From Leptoclinus maculatus (taxonomy: Eukaryota > Chordata > Actinopteri > Perciformes > Stichaeidae), in contig JAVDOI010000011.1 in the NCBI GenBank assembly GCA_032191485.1, positions 21,426,887 to 21,490,886 on the forward strand: 64,000 nt of DNA, in the 5' to 3' direction. Shown here piece by piece: positions 34,372-45,204 of the stretch. The position numbers were made by a program, and so were the translations under genes. The notes beneath the pieces were generated by a model. It had not been told where the DNA came from. It did not search any database and saw nothing but the letters and a program-made list of their open reading frames with translations. The stretch's first letter is position 1. Every line of letters begins with the position of its first letter.

Positions 34372-34405
34372 CTCGTCTACTTTCCAGGCAAGGAAAGTAG
34401 ACGAG
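34372..34405. repeat. Perfect 14-bp hairpin
   Basis: CTCGTCTACTTTCC and its exact reverse complement are separated by AGGCAA. It lies about 160 bases from the start of the possible transposase exon and could be a transposon end or an inverted duplication. Confidence 0.9.
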
Positions 34406-34449
34406 CCTCGAACGAGCCTATTGTGTCTGCAACCAAACATGATCCCCGT

Positions 34450-37400
34450 CAATCACGCCAATTTCCGGTTTGGCGCTGCATGCAATCAACTGTGGCACGT
34501 TTCTCTATTTTTTGGAGATGCCTGCCAAATTTGCCACGGATAAATATCAACGACGTACACAGAGTTGTCGACGTATGTCCACCTGCACCAACCAACAAAC
34601 ACGAGAAAGGTTAAAGTTGTTCATATAAAGTTACCGCCACCGTTACAAGGGTATGTAACTTTAATTAAGCCTCCAACATTAGCCTAGCCTGTAGCCTAGC
34701 TTGATGCTTTTAACGTGATACTTATTGGTTTTCTTCATAGAGTTTGACTAGATTGAATGGACGGACAGTAACTTATCTGCATTTTTAATGAACCAACTTT
34801 GTATTTTCTCTAAATATCCAAGTAAAACCCAGAAAACGGATGTAGTGTGTGTGAGTGCACTATGTTAAAATGCAGACCCATGAAGTCAGACAAGCCCCAT
34901 AGTCTGAGTTTAAAGTTCAGATGAAGATAGCAGCTGATTTGTTACTGTTCAATATAGAGTCAGAGCACATGTATGTCCCGCCCACACCGGCAGGTAACAC
35001 AATTCACCGTTTAGTTTTCAGAGGAAGATGTTGCACTCTGTCTATATTGTTTGGTTAAGAACGTTCCTTTTGGGATTTGGCTTTTATCACACATGTTGGA
35101 GCTAATAGTATGAACTAGTAAACTGTAATACAACTGAAATAGCACAACCTAGCTAGTCCCCAGAAACTGGCTGGTTTGTTTTTGCATGCATGAGTTATTA
35201 TTGTTTTTTATTATTGTTCTTCATTCATATAGTATGTAAATAAATAAATTCATATCAGTCTTGTTAAGAAGTTGTAATATAATTGCACTACTCTATTATT
35301 AACCTAGATCCAGAGATGCAAATATGCCTTCTTATTTACTCCTTAAAATAGCACAATGTTATCCAACCAGAATTGTACTGGAATAGAATTTATACAAAGC
35401 AAACTGAACAAAGTATTTTGTACTTCTTTCTTTTCTTACAGATGAGGCTTAAGGACTGGACCCCAGTTGAGCTGGGAGCATCATAGCTGCACATGTGTGG
35501 CCAGATCAGTGTTGTGCCACCGCTGTGTAACTCACCTCATGCTAACATCTACACACACATTATGTTAAATACATGCATCATCTCATCATTTCTATATCTT
35601 GCTTGATTTCGCACGGTGTAAAACCCTGACTCGTTAAACCAAAGCAGAGAACCATGGCAGGGGGAGTATGGTGAGAGATAAAGCTAGTCTGTGTGCAAAG
35701 AATACTTTCACATAATTACTTTTGTGTAGATGTCTCTACTTTTGCTATAAATAGGAGCACACAAAGGCATCAGTTGCTGGATCTGTCCATCCTCAAGGTA
35801 CCAGAGAACTACAAGGACTTCACCCGTTTCTGCACCACGAGTATCTCCTGCGCGGTGTTACTAGTGGAATCAAGCTGCCAGTCCCTCGTTATATCCACAA
35901 CCCATGAAGGCCAGAAGTCACACTGCTAAAATAATTGAAGCTGGCTGGATTGATCATCCTCTGCAGACCGCACGACCAAACTCCCGGTCAGCTTTGGATA
36001 ACAGGACGTTGTAAGCCAACGTAAGAGTGAAATACCTTGACGTGATGCAGAGATTCACTTTTTTGTTACCTGGATTTTTATTATGATTGTCCGCCTCTCA
36101 CTATAACAGTGCTTTTCAGAAAGATTTGTACAGTTACCAAACCGACTTCTTTCTCCTCATCTTTAGGGCCTTACAGACCCAGATGTCGACTAGGAGGGTG
36201 CAGTGATGACCCCTGACACTTCAGACAGTGGAGTCACCGCACTCTGACAAAGAGATGAAAGCGATTTAGTCGGTGGCTGACCCCCATCACCTTCAGATTG
36301 AAGTTCCACAAACTGTATGTGCAGATGCTGGAATACCGACTTCCGTTTCCGTTTTCTACACAAAGCATGAAAAGAGTTCTGTGTACCATGTACCATGTTC
36401 TGTGTCATGGTACCATTTGTAGTAAAATGTCCTAAACGTCTAGCATATAATGTACTGTATTTACATGCACAGATAACAATAAGTAACAAAGATGATACCA
36501 AGAAAGGCAGTATTTGACCCCTCCACTTTTTACAGTGTGAAAATGTATGTTATATTAAAACCAAAAAACAGGACCACATGGAAACAATGCCCTCTCAATC
36601 TCCCAGTCCCCTTCAAACTCAAACAGCCAGCCAGCCAACATTAGCATGTTAAAACTTCCCCAAACTACAGAAGACGGAAGACATTTTGTCAAAAAAATGA
36701 ATGTGAGTGATGTCTTTAGACACAATCTATATTAAGTTAGCTAACATAACGTTGCCAATATTCATAGTGAGATCATGTTGGAATATCAATCATTTCATAA
36801 ACCTGAAGAAGGCTAGGCGTAGAAAATGTCATTGTTAAATTATTAAACATTAAAATTAATTAGTTATTTTTTATTTCAAACGAGCACAGTCAGCCCACCA
36901 CTGTGCCTCTTCACTAAACACATTTGTAACAGTTCTTAATCCGTGCGTACGTATTATGTTCAGCATTAGTTTTAGTGGTTTTAATTTACAGCACATGATG
37001 CTCCTACTATTGTCATTGCCTCACATTAACAACTGCTTAAATACTGTAGCATGGCTCTGATTAGAAGAACTATCTTATTTTAGGAGGCAGAAATATGCTA
37101 GTAAAGGCATATACAGGTTTACTCAGTGATTTAATAATTTGTTGTTGTATATTGATAGTGTCTACAATGGCTAAGTATCCCCCGTTTGGTCTGTAATCCA
37201 TTTCATTGTAGCATTTCTGTAATAACTCCATTATTACAGAATAATTACGGGACCATATTAAATGACAACACCCCATGTTGGTAGACATAAATAATAAGTG
37301 AAGATTATCATGCTGTGCTTAAATTCCACATATTGATGAGGTCTGAGTTTGTGCCAATGCCAAAGATTAAACGACAAAGAAAAAATACCAGAACAAATTC

Positions 37401-38860
37401 CACTCCTCTCCCAGGGACAATATTGTAACTGATTTAATTTGTTTATTTATAGATTAATGGCTTAATTGATTTAATTATTCCACCACTGTATCTGACAAAA
37501 ACTTTGTTTGAAACAAGTGGTGTGTGCTTGTTTTTCTTTTTGAGGCAATTCATAGGCTCAAACTATTGTCAGCATATCCGTTATTTTTAAATATTATCTT
37601 TTTTAATGTAACACAACTGGCCACAAAGTCTGACTACTTTGCCAATTATCGTAGGCAGATCCCAGACCCCAATGTCACAGAAATAGGTCATTTAGTTTAA
37701 CCTAAAAACACACTTTCCATACAAGCTTAATTGTATTGAAATTATTAATTAACGACAAAATATATGGAAAAGAAAAAAATAACTTATCGGTGCAACTTTT
37801 ATTTCATTCACCAAGGTTGGTTTGAATGTGTGCAACTATAAATTATTGCAATGCAGAATTCTGATGTCTATTTATTTTGTGTTTCATTGAATAGATGGTT
37901 GCAGGTGGACTGGTGTTTACATGGTCCATGGGATGTATGGAAGAGTCCAAATATTTTTTTTATCTGTCATTTTTATTTAATGCAATCATCTACTTTCCAA
38001 TGTCGTCGTCTTATTCTGTCTTTTAATGTATTGCAAAGTCAACTTTTAGGTGCAGAGCTCATTCTTTGTTGGTTCTCAGAGAAAACACACGGTGAGAAGG
38101 GGAGGAGCAGCAGACTGGATGGAGACGAGACATTGTGATGAGGAGAGGTGGACCTGAAGAACACTGGAAACCACAGGTCAGAAGCAGCTCAGCCTCCTCT
38201 GAGACGAGATTGATGCTTGACGAACCAAATGAAACACCAGTAAAGCAAATAATTCTCTTGATACTTTGTTTATTGTTGCAGATTTTCTTCCAGCATTTTA
38301 GCCTTTTTTATTGATAGTTTAAATGTGTCGAAACCACTTGACAACCTGGACATGCATGTTTTATTTAAATTTTTGGGCTATTTTATTTCATTATCTGTTG
38401 TCGTTACCAAAATAATGCACTGGCCGATGCGGAAGGTCTCTATTCTTTATAGTCAATTTATTATAATAATTTTTTGACATAAAGGACCTTTAAATGCAAT
38501 TAAATGTAAGTACATTTTAACTCATCATTACACAAGGCACATTGTGATAACATGATCGGATTATCAATATATGATCCAATATACCTCACTGTGTTTTGCG
38601 CTCTATCTTCCATATAAACTGATGCAAAAAGTCTGTTTTAACAGGTGGTGAACCAGGATATGTATTTAGACTTTATGTGATTTGTTAATGTTTGTGTAAA
38701 TGTCTGTTTTCTGTCCAGACTGCTGAATGAGCAAAGGGACATGAAGGCCCTGAAGGAGACGAAAACTGAAGGGCATAGAACTGGTAACTGTCAAATCAAC
38801 TACTAGTAGTAGTAATATAAGTTTAAATTGTAGTTGTAGTGGTTGTAGAAGTATTAGTAC
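34450..38860. other. Unique sequence, no gene supported
   Basis: A 4.4-kb stretch of AT-rich DNA. Some segments have splice-like context: TTCTTTTCTTACAG/ATGAGGCTTAAGG near 35440 and CTGTCCAG/ACTGCTGAATGAGC...AACTG/GTAACT at 38720-38783, the latter encoding LLNEQRDMKALKETKTEGHR. Neither has a recognisable domain or partner exon, so I do not call a gene. A charged segment near 38070-38140 (GAAAACACACGGTGAGAAGG) is likewise unassigned. Confidence 0.4.
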
Positions 38861-38884
38861 TAATTGTTGTGCTAGTTATAAATA

Positions 38885-39505
38885 CAGTCAAACTACAGTA
38901 TATCATAAAAAAATGATAGTATGGTATGCCATGAACAAGAATAATATAGTATGTCACAATAAAGTCAAATACAAATGCCATAGTGTAGCTTGTCATAAAA
39001 TTGCCATAAAAATGTCAGTTTAGTATGCCATTTAAATATCATGCTACAGTATGTCATAAACATTTAATTAAAAGTCATAATGGTATGCCATAACAAAATA
39101 ATACTAAAGTCGTAAAAGAATGGCATAGTATGAAAAACAATTCTGTTTCAATATAGCATCCTATAAGAATGGCATAACAAATATCCTATATGCCATAAAA
39201 TCGTTGTAAAAACTGACATTTAAAATATAGGTGCCAAAATATATTTAAAAAAATTCATAGTATGGCAATGTCATTAAAATAGCAATAGTATAGTATGCAA
39301 TAAAAATGCCACCAGAAGTTAGTTTTATTGTAAGAGTTTTAATAAAGAAATATTATTGTTAAGTGTGCCATGTAATTGGCAATACAGCCATAGAAATGGC
39401 AATAAAAGAGTCATAGTAAATATGCCACAAATTATAAAGTAATTATTTGTATGGTATGTTATACAAAAGTCATAGTAGGGTATAGGATGAAAAACATTAA
39501 TGGAA
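38885..39505 (+). repeat. AT-rich degenerate array of AGTATGCCATAAAAATGTCA
   Basis: Variants of CATAGTATGCCATAAAAATG recur about every 30-40 bases: ATAGTATGCCATGAACAAG-like text near 38920, TAGTATGCCATTTAAATAT, GTATGTCATAAACATTTA, GGTATGCCATAACAAAATAA, GTATGCAATAAAAATGCCA. The period is irregular and the copies are strongly diverged, so it is an old satellite-like array. The reverse orientation of the same motif fills 41080-41745. Confidence 0.8.
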
Positions 39506-39511
39506 GTCATA

Positions 39512-40213
39512 GGCCAAATCCCAATGTCCCCCCTAAACCCTCAAGCCCTGAACCCTCAAGGACTTACTGACGTCACCTGGTAAGTGGGTGAGTGTGAGAG
39601 ACTGTGAGGGCTTGAAATGGTGTGAATAGGAATGGGACAGCATTTTGCTGCAACATATCATGTTACCATGAAAACGACAAAAAATATGATGTATAATTGT
39701 AGGAATTTATTTTATACTTTGTACTCCCTGATTTGAACGTCTTCCAGCCTCTTTCCTCACAAAATGAGAGGTAATTTTATGTAATCTATTTACTCGTTTT
39801 TGTCAAAACAGCTTCAATGACAAAATCTAAATATTTGACGAATAAATAAATAAATATCTTCTGATTTCATGTTTATTTTTTGTTCCATCTTTATCCCTTA
39901 ATGTTTCTGAGTACATTTATTATGACAGGCTGAACACACGTGAGCTGTTTACCTTTTTTTTTACGTCTCCATGCGTCCACTGGTTACCGCGAGTTTAACG
40001 TCACATTGCAATGATTTGTGGGTAATTCCCTTAGGCTAAGTCAGCATACCATGCTGACTTACGGAAAGGGTTCATAAAGGGCTCAAAATGTCTGCCAGAG
40101 AGCCCTCAAACACTTGACGATTTGACAGTGGGACATCCCTAAACCCTCGCGGACTTCGCGGGAGCGCGCCTCAAAGTCCGTGAGTCCGTAAGGGGGGACA
40201 TTGGGATTTGGCC
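39512..40213 (+). mobile_element. Non-autonomous TIR element, copy 2 (702 bp)
   Basis: Ends are GGCCAAATCCCAATGTCCCC and its complement, forming a 22-bp inverted repeat. The interior matches copy 1 at 28796-29494 nearly throughout (AGTGTGAGAGACTGTGAGGG, GAATGGGACAGCATTTTGCT, TAATCTATTTACTCGTTTTT, GGTTCATAAAGGGCTCAAAA). The flanks are ATA on the left and ATT on the right, so the target duplication is imperfect. It lies at the end of the AT-rich array. Confidence 0.88.
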
Positions 40214-40308
40214 ATTCATATGTCAATGTAACCTCTGTGAGATGTCTCCTGGCTAAATGAATCTCTTGGAGCTGGTCAGGCTTGTGGTAACAGCAGGTTT
40301 ATTCCACA

Positions 40309-40945
40309 TCTGCATTTATGACAAAGGACAACATAGAAAAATGGTCATCTTGTGGACAACAGCGCATGCTCTGTCTAGTAGTGAATCCTCCGTTGCGTTG
40401 AGGATTACCAATTTTGAAATACAGTGATCGTATAGTGGGTTAATATTCATGTAAATAAACTAGCTGAAATAGAACAGAAACTGTCTCTCTTAAATGTATG
40501 AGGAGAAATACAAAAAATATATAACCAAAAATATATTTATAAAGATTTCTCACACTGGACTGTTAACTTTTTTAAAGTATTTTTCATTTTATAATAACAA
40601 TGGTGTAGAACAATATACTGTAACATACCTGCATTTATGATAAAGGACAGCATAGAAGAATGGTCATCTTGTGGACAACTGCGCATGCTCCGTCTAGAAA
40701 GACGGCATCGCGTTATTGTTAGCTAGCTATACTGGAGACATTTTTACTGGCAATAAAACGCATAAAAAATGTAAAAACTTAATGAAAACATGGCGAATAT
40801 TATCTGAGACAAATAATATCCAACAAAATAAAGCCAGTTCAACTCTTATGTACTTTTTAAAGTTAGTTTACATCATATTGTCCACGGACATTCACGGAAA
40901 CGTTACCTAGTAGTGAATCCTCCGTTGCGTTGAGGATTACCCATA
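40309..40945 (+). repeat. Interrupted tandem duplication flanked by CTAG
   Basis: CTGCATTTATGACAAAGGAC...GCGCATGCTCTGTCTAG (40309-40377) is repeated at 40629-40697 with a few changes. TAGTGAATCCTCCGTTGCGT...GAGGATTACC is adjacent to the first copy (about 40378-40411) but lies 210 bases from the second (about 40909-40942). In the second copy the gap starts and ends at CTAG, so either 206 bases were inserted with a 4-bp duplication or the first copy lost them between CTAG repeats. The gap sequence resembles nothing else here. Confidence 0.85.
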
Positions 40946-41079
40946 GTCCTTTGCGTCTACTATTCAGTGCAAGTACATATTTACAACAGCAGGTGGCGTA
41001 GTTTTCCCATTTAGCGGGATTTAACCTGAACCTTTTCAACTATGTTACATCAACACAATGTCATAGTTTAGTGAGTCAG

Positions 41080-41745
41080 AAAAACATTTTTATAATTCAT
41101 AATAAACTATGACATTTTAATGATATCCTTCATGACCTACCTTATTATTTTTCATGGCAAACAATACTATATTTCTTATGATTTAATATATCATGTTTTA
41201 TGGAATATTATACTCCTTTCTCTTACATACATTATTTTTTATGGCATTTTCACAGCATTTCTATGGCATACTAGACTGAAATTTTTACGACATACTATAT
41301 GTATTCATGGCTTATACAGTAAGCCATGAATACATATAGTATGTCATAAACATTTGAAGGACATTTTTATGTCATACTAAACTGACATATTTTATGGCAT
41401 CTATATTTCATACCATACTGTAATTAATTGTATGACAAACTATATAATTTTTTTTAGCATACTTTACCATGACTTTTTTTGCAATTTTATAGGATACTAT
41501 ACTATGACCGTTTTATGATTTTTTTTCTGAACTGCTATATTGATATTTTTATGTCGTACGATTTATGAGACATACTTTAAGAGATGGCATACTATACCGT
41601 GACATTTTTATGATTATTATGACATACTATATTATTTTTTCATGGCATACAATTCATTTTATTGAATTATTATACGATGAAGATTTTATGATTTCAATTT
41701 TTACTATTGTCATGGTTTATCATACTGTCAGAATGCATCTCTCAC
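41080..41745 (+). repeat. AT-rich degenerate array, opposite orientation
   Basis: This is the complement of the motif in 38885-39505: ATTTTTTATGGCATTTTCAC, TTCTATGGCATACTAGACTG, TTTTATGTCATACTAAACTG, AGATGGCATACTATACCGTG, TTTTCATGGCATACAATTCA. Together the arrays form a large imperfect inverted structure with about 1.6 kb between its arms, including TIR element copy 2. The open frames here are low-complexity artefacts. Confidence 0.8.
41289..41345. repeat. Perfect 26-bp hairpin with 5-nt loop
   Basis: The arm at 41289-41314 (GACATACTATATGTATTCAT then GGCTTA) is exactly complementary to 41320-41345, around the loop TACAG. It sits inside the AT-rich array, whose units are partly self-complementary. 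Such a perfect arm in an otherwise decayed array suggests a recent inverted duplication. Confidence 0.95.
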
Positions 41746-42339
41746 ATGTTCGTAGGTTTAGGCTTTTAAAGAAACCTTGTGGTTTTTGTTAAATGTTATA
41801 TGAGTAAATCGGGTTTTGTCACCTTTCCACATCATACTTAGTCAGGCAACTTAAACCAAGTGCTTTAAAATGTCTGAACATAACCATAAAAATGTTAATC
41901 ATTATGTTTGAGATAATATAAACCTTTCCTCGTTTGGGTACGTTTTTTTTTTTTTTTTTTTAAAGAAGACGACATTTAAATTATGAATTGCCAATACAAA
42001 GTTGTTGTTTTTGAACACAATGTTTGGCAGACGTTTGTGTTGCTAATACTTCAACGTAAATCTACAGATATCACGGAATCCATGGAAAATCTAAAATTGT
42101 AGCCTACAGTATCCCAAAGATTAATCATCAAAAACAAAGAATAGTCCGTTAGACATTGTTGCCGGGGTGCGTCTCTAAAATTCTGGTGAACTGGTGATAA
42201 GTAGTGTGAAATGATCCCCCGTTTGCCCCATCTTATTGGATCGTTACGTTTTAACACTTGGGGGTCTCCACATCTCTGCTCCACTGGGAGCGTTTGACCT
42301 TTTAGTCAAAGCTGCGTTATATTTCAAGGGTAATCGAAG

Positions 42340-43580
42340 CAGCCGGCGCACACACACACAAAGACAGACAGTGACAGACACAGACAGACATGCATGAAAC
42401 AAGGGCAAAGAGGATACACACACAAGCTCATGAAGCAATAGCGCACACACACACACAGATATTTGGACCTCACACGAGCACTCAAACAAACACCCTGCTG
42501 CATCCATCCACACAGCTATCCATCCCCCGCGCACGTAAAATCCCCAAAACACACCCGTCGATCCATCTCATCAACAAGCCGCCACTCTCTCAGTCCCTCT
42601 CACACACACACACACACCCTCAAGTTCTTCAGCTAACGAACGCCGGCAGCCATTATGAAATCCCCCTGCTTGTTTTCTCTCCTTAAAGAGCTTCAATCAG
42701 CTAACGGGCCACTTTGAAGTGGCGACAGACTAGAATAATTAGAGAACACTGAGGAAGTGATGACAGGGAGAAACAAATAGAGTAGAGGTAAAAGGCAGGG
42801 AAATGGAGAAAGGAGTGGGGAAAGGCAAAAACTGAAAAAAGAAAAGAAAAAATGGGGACAAGATGATGGGAGAGAAGAAGCACTCTTTTTGGCCAATTTT
42901 GCCGCATGGGGAAGGTAAGAAAGGAAGAAGAAAAATACTGGAGATGAGAGGTGGAGATGAGTAGAAGTGTGAATTATTTTGATTGTTTCTCATCCTGTAT
43001 TCCACCTTTATTGCCTCTTGGGAAGGAGGAAGAAAGTAGAGAGAAAGGTAAAGCTCTGGAAATACAGAGGGACGAGAGAGGCGGAGGGAGAGAGGAAGGA
43101 TGCTGCCAAAACGGTTACTGTTAAACGCACAGGGCAAGAAAATGCTTGTGGCAGACACAAACAAACACAGCTGAATGCAGAAACAAATACTGCAACTTCC
43201 TGCAGACTCAGGCAGTGCTTGAAGTGGAAAAAATAAATAAGTGTCAGTGCTCCCCTTTTTCACATGCTGGCATGTGTATCGGCCTGTATCAGCAATTATT
43301 ATTACATTCTGAATCTACAGGGAATAAAAGATAACAGGACATATTGGATTTGGGGGTCCTCCCACGAGAAAATTAAAATTTTGTAAATCAAAAGAAGTGA
43401 GAAGTGCGGTTGCGCAAGAAGAAGTTATGATATGCCAAAGAATAAAATGTTGAAGTGCCGGTGTTATATCAAAGTCTGTTCCCCCGTACAATAGTTTTGC
43501 CCTCCTTTTAAAATGATAGCGCCCCCCTCGGTGGTTAGTCTTAGAGAGAACACAGGTACCGCATACCGCCTGACTTAGAG
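42340..43580. other. Simple-sequence-rich unique region
   Basis: It contains scattered (CA)n runs (near 42347-42360, 42445-42457, 42600-42618) and a long purine-rich stretch on the plus strand at 42750-43110 (GAAAAAAGAAAAGAAAAAAT, GGAAGGAGGAAGAAAGTAGA). The long minus-strand open frames across the latter come from its purine bias (few TAA/TAG on the pyrimidine strand) and are not genes. Confidence 0.6.
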
Positions 43581-43685
43581 CAATGCGCTCATTCATCTCC
43601 TTTCCTCTGCTCTCCTCTCCAAATTTCTCCTTCTCTTCCTGGTGCCGGGGTCACAGCTGGCTGCCCTGCAGCTGGGCCCACGGCT

Positions 43686-44258
43686 GTGGGGCTTTTGGCT
43701 GGGCCCACGGCTGGCGGACCTGCGTCTGGGCCCAAGGCCGCGACTGGCGGCCCTTCGGCTGGGTCCACGGCTGTAGGGCTTTTGGGCCAACGGCTGGCGG
43801 CCCTTCGGCCAGGCCTGATGGTTGGTTCACAGTTTGAGGGTAACGACGTAGATAAGAGGGAGCTGAGCCAAACTGGGGACCAACAGGCTTCTGTGGATGC
43901 AGAGAACAACAACTCTCAGTCTGCAGGAGCTGAAGTACAACCCCAGCCACAAGAAAAAAGGTTTGGGAAGCAGCTTCCACAAGTGTTGCAGGCAGAGATC
44001 ACACTGTGAAACGAATTACAGGGCGTATCTAATAGCCAGGTGGACATGGGCTATGACACATTTCTGGATGAAACATTGAAAAAGTCTGTCAAAGTGATTA
44101 ATTACTTCAGCGTCACTGGCAAGTTCATCAGAACTGTTGACGTACTGAAGAAACTGGTAGGTTTTGACCTGGGTGAAAGGAAGCATTTCCGCCTCAAAAA
44201 GCACATCACAAGTCTGAGAGAAGCACAAGGTAAAACTGTTAAAAAGACAGAAAGGTAA
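43686..44258 (+). pseudogene. L1/Tx1 ORF1 protein, one internal stop
   Basis: The frame begins in an Ala-Gly-Pro-rich region made of about 27-bp repeats (GCTGGGCCCACGGCTG at 43671 and 43698). It then has a Gln/Asn-rich segment and, after a TGA at 44007-44009, continues in the same frame with GYDTFLDETLKKSVKVINYF, KFIRTVDVLKKLVGFDLGER and HFRLKKHITSLREAQG. The last part matches the conserved C-terminus of fish Tx1-like ORF1 proteins, thought to bind RNA. The true start lies upstream and is uncertain. Confidence 0.72.
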
Positions 44259-44311
44259 ATGGTCATGTATCACACAGTGTATTCCTCTCTTTACTGTTCT
44301 CTGACCTGACC

Positions 44312-45060
44312 ATGCAAAGCCTTAAAATAGGGTCGTTGAACATCAATGGTGGGAGAGGAAAAAAGGGCTTTAGTCCCCGAAGTCTCTACCCAAAAAAATA
44401 GGTTGATGTGTTGTTTTTGCAAGAAACGATGGGTTGCGTGCCCTTAGCCATGGCACTAATAGTAGTGCAGGGGTAGCTGTTCTGTTTAGAACAACTGTAA
44501 ATGCAACCGTCTTGTCCTCTGCTGAGGGGGTGAAGGGTCGGCTGCTGATTGTCAGGGCAGAAATAGAGAGCTCTGTGCTCTGCTTCGCACCAAACCAGGG
44601 AACAGAAAGAGTAGGTTTTTTCACCATGCTAAAACAAATGAGCTCAGGAATTACCATCAGGATCAATTAATTACTGGTGGTGATTTTTAACTGTACTCTA
44701 GACTTCTCCACGGCCATCTCAGGGCCGTAGCAGTATCATTACACACCTGGACCTGTTGGATGCATGGAGAGTCAAACATCCACAATCCAGACAATACACA
44801 TGGGTGAGGGTCTGCAACAACAGGGTGAGTGCTGCCAAATTAGATGGGATCTACATTTCACAAAGTCTCAGCTCCAGATTACTTTACAGCAATATAGATC
44901 CTGTTGGCTTCACTGACCACTACCATGTCAAAGATTGGATCATTTTGCCAGGTGAAAGGGTTGAGTCCTATTCGTTTTTTAATATCAAGCTCCCGCAAGA
45001 CAGTATTTTATAGCTTTGAGCGCTTTTTACAGCAGTGGAAAATGCTAGCAGTGTGTAGGT
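44312..45060 (+). pseudogene. L1/Tx1 ORF2 endonuclease domain, multiply broken
   Basis: It opens MQSLKIGSLNINGGRGK, the conserved first motif of the endonuclease, then VDVLFLQET with the catalytic glutamate. A frame change gives LSHGTNSSAGVAVLF and GRLLIVRAEIE, and a further one (44756-45013) gives MDAWRVKHPQSRQYTWVRV, AAKLDGIYIS and GFTDHYHVKDWI, where DH marks the last catalytic block. At least three frame changes and several stops are present. No RT follows. Confidence 0.82.
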
Positions 45061-45204
45061 TCTGGAGGGACCGCTGAAGGCCCATGATGGATGGAGAGTT
45101 GATTGTCAATTTCTCATATGAGAAGTTGTAATAAGAGGAAAATATGAGGCTAAAGTGATGATGTGATTGCAATGGTTCAATACAGGCACAAACCAAACCT
45201 ATCC

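Larger units (their letters stand above)
43590..45200 (+). mobile_element. Broken Tx1-like L1 retrotransposon (ORF1 end and ORF2 endonuclease)
   Basis: ORF1 remnants (to 44258) are followed 53 bases later by the start of ORF2 (ATG at 44312), the normal order and spacing of L1-type elements. Only the endonuclease part of ORF2 remains, ending near 45100 with FERFLQQWK-like text. The reverse transcriptase is absent, replaced by a hAT transposase remnant in the opposite strand from about 45205. Several stops and frameshifts make it dead. The ORF1 type and the APE spacing point to the Tx1 branch of fish L1 elements; this is recalled, not computed. Confidence 0.78.

Noticed and set aside
35693..35929. 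A 78-codon open frame near a TTTTCTTACAG acceptor
   Set aside because: No similarity to any family I know and no consistent splice phase with neighbours.
38720..38783. Exon-like segment encoding LLNEQRDMKALKETKTEG
   Set aside because: The splice borders look plausible, but there is no partner exon, start or known domain, so it is mentioned only in the regional note.
42739..43263. A 174-codon minus-strand open frame
   Set aside because: It lies on the pyrimidine-rich complement of a purine tract, where stops are rare. The translation is low complexity (Ser/Phe/Leu/Pro) and has no domain.
43589..43980. Minus-strand open frames of 107-109 codons
   Set aside because: They are antisense to the Ala-Gly-Pro repeat of the L1 ORF1, and GC-rich repeats leave all frames open.
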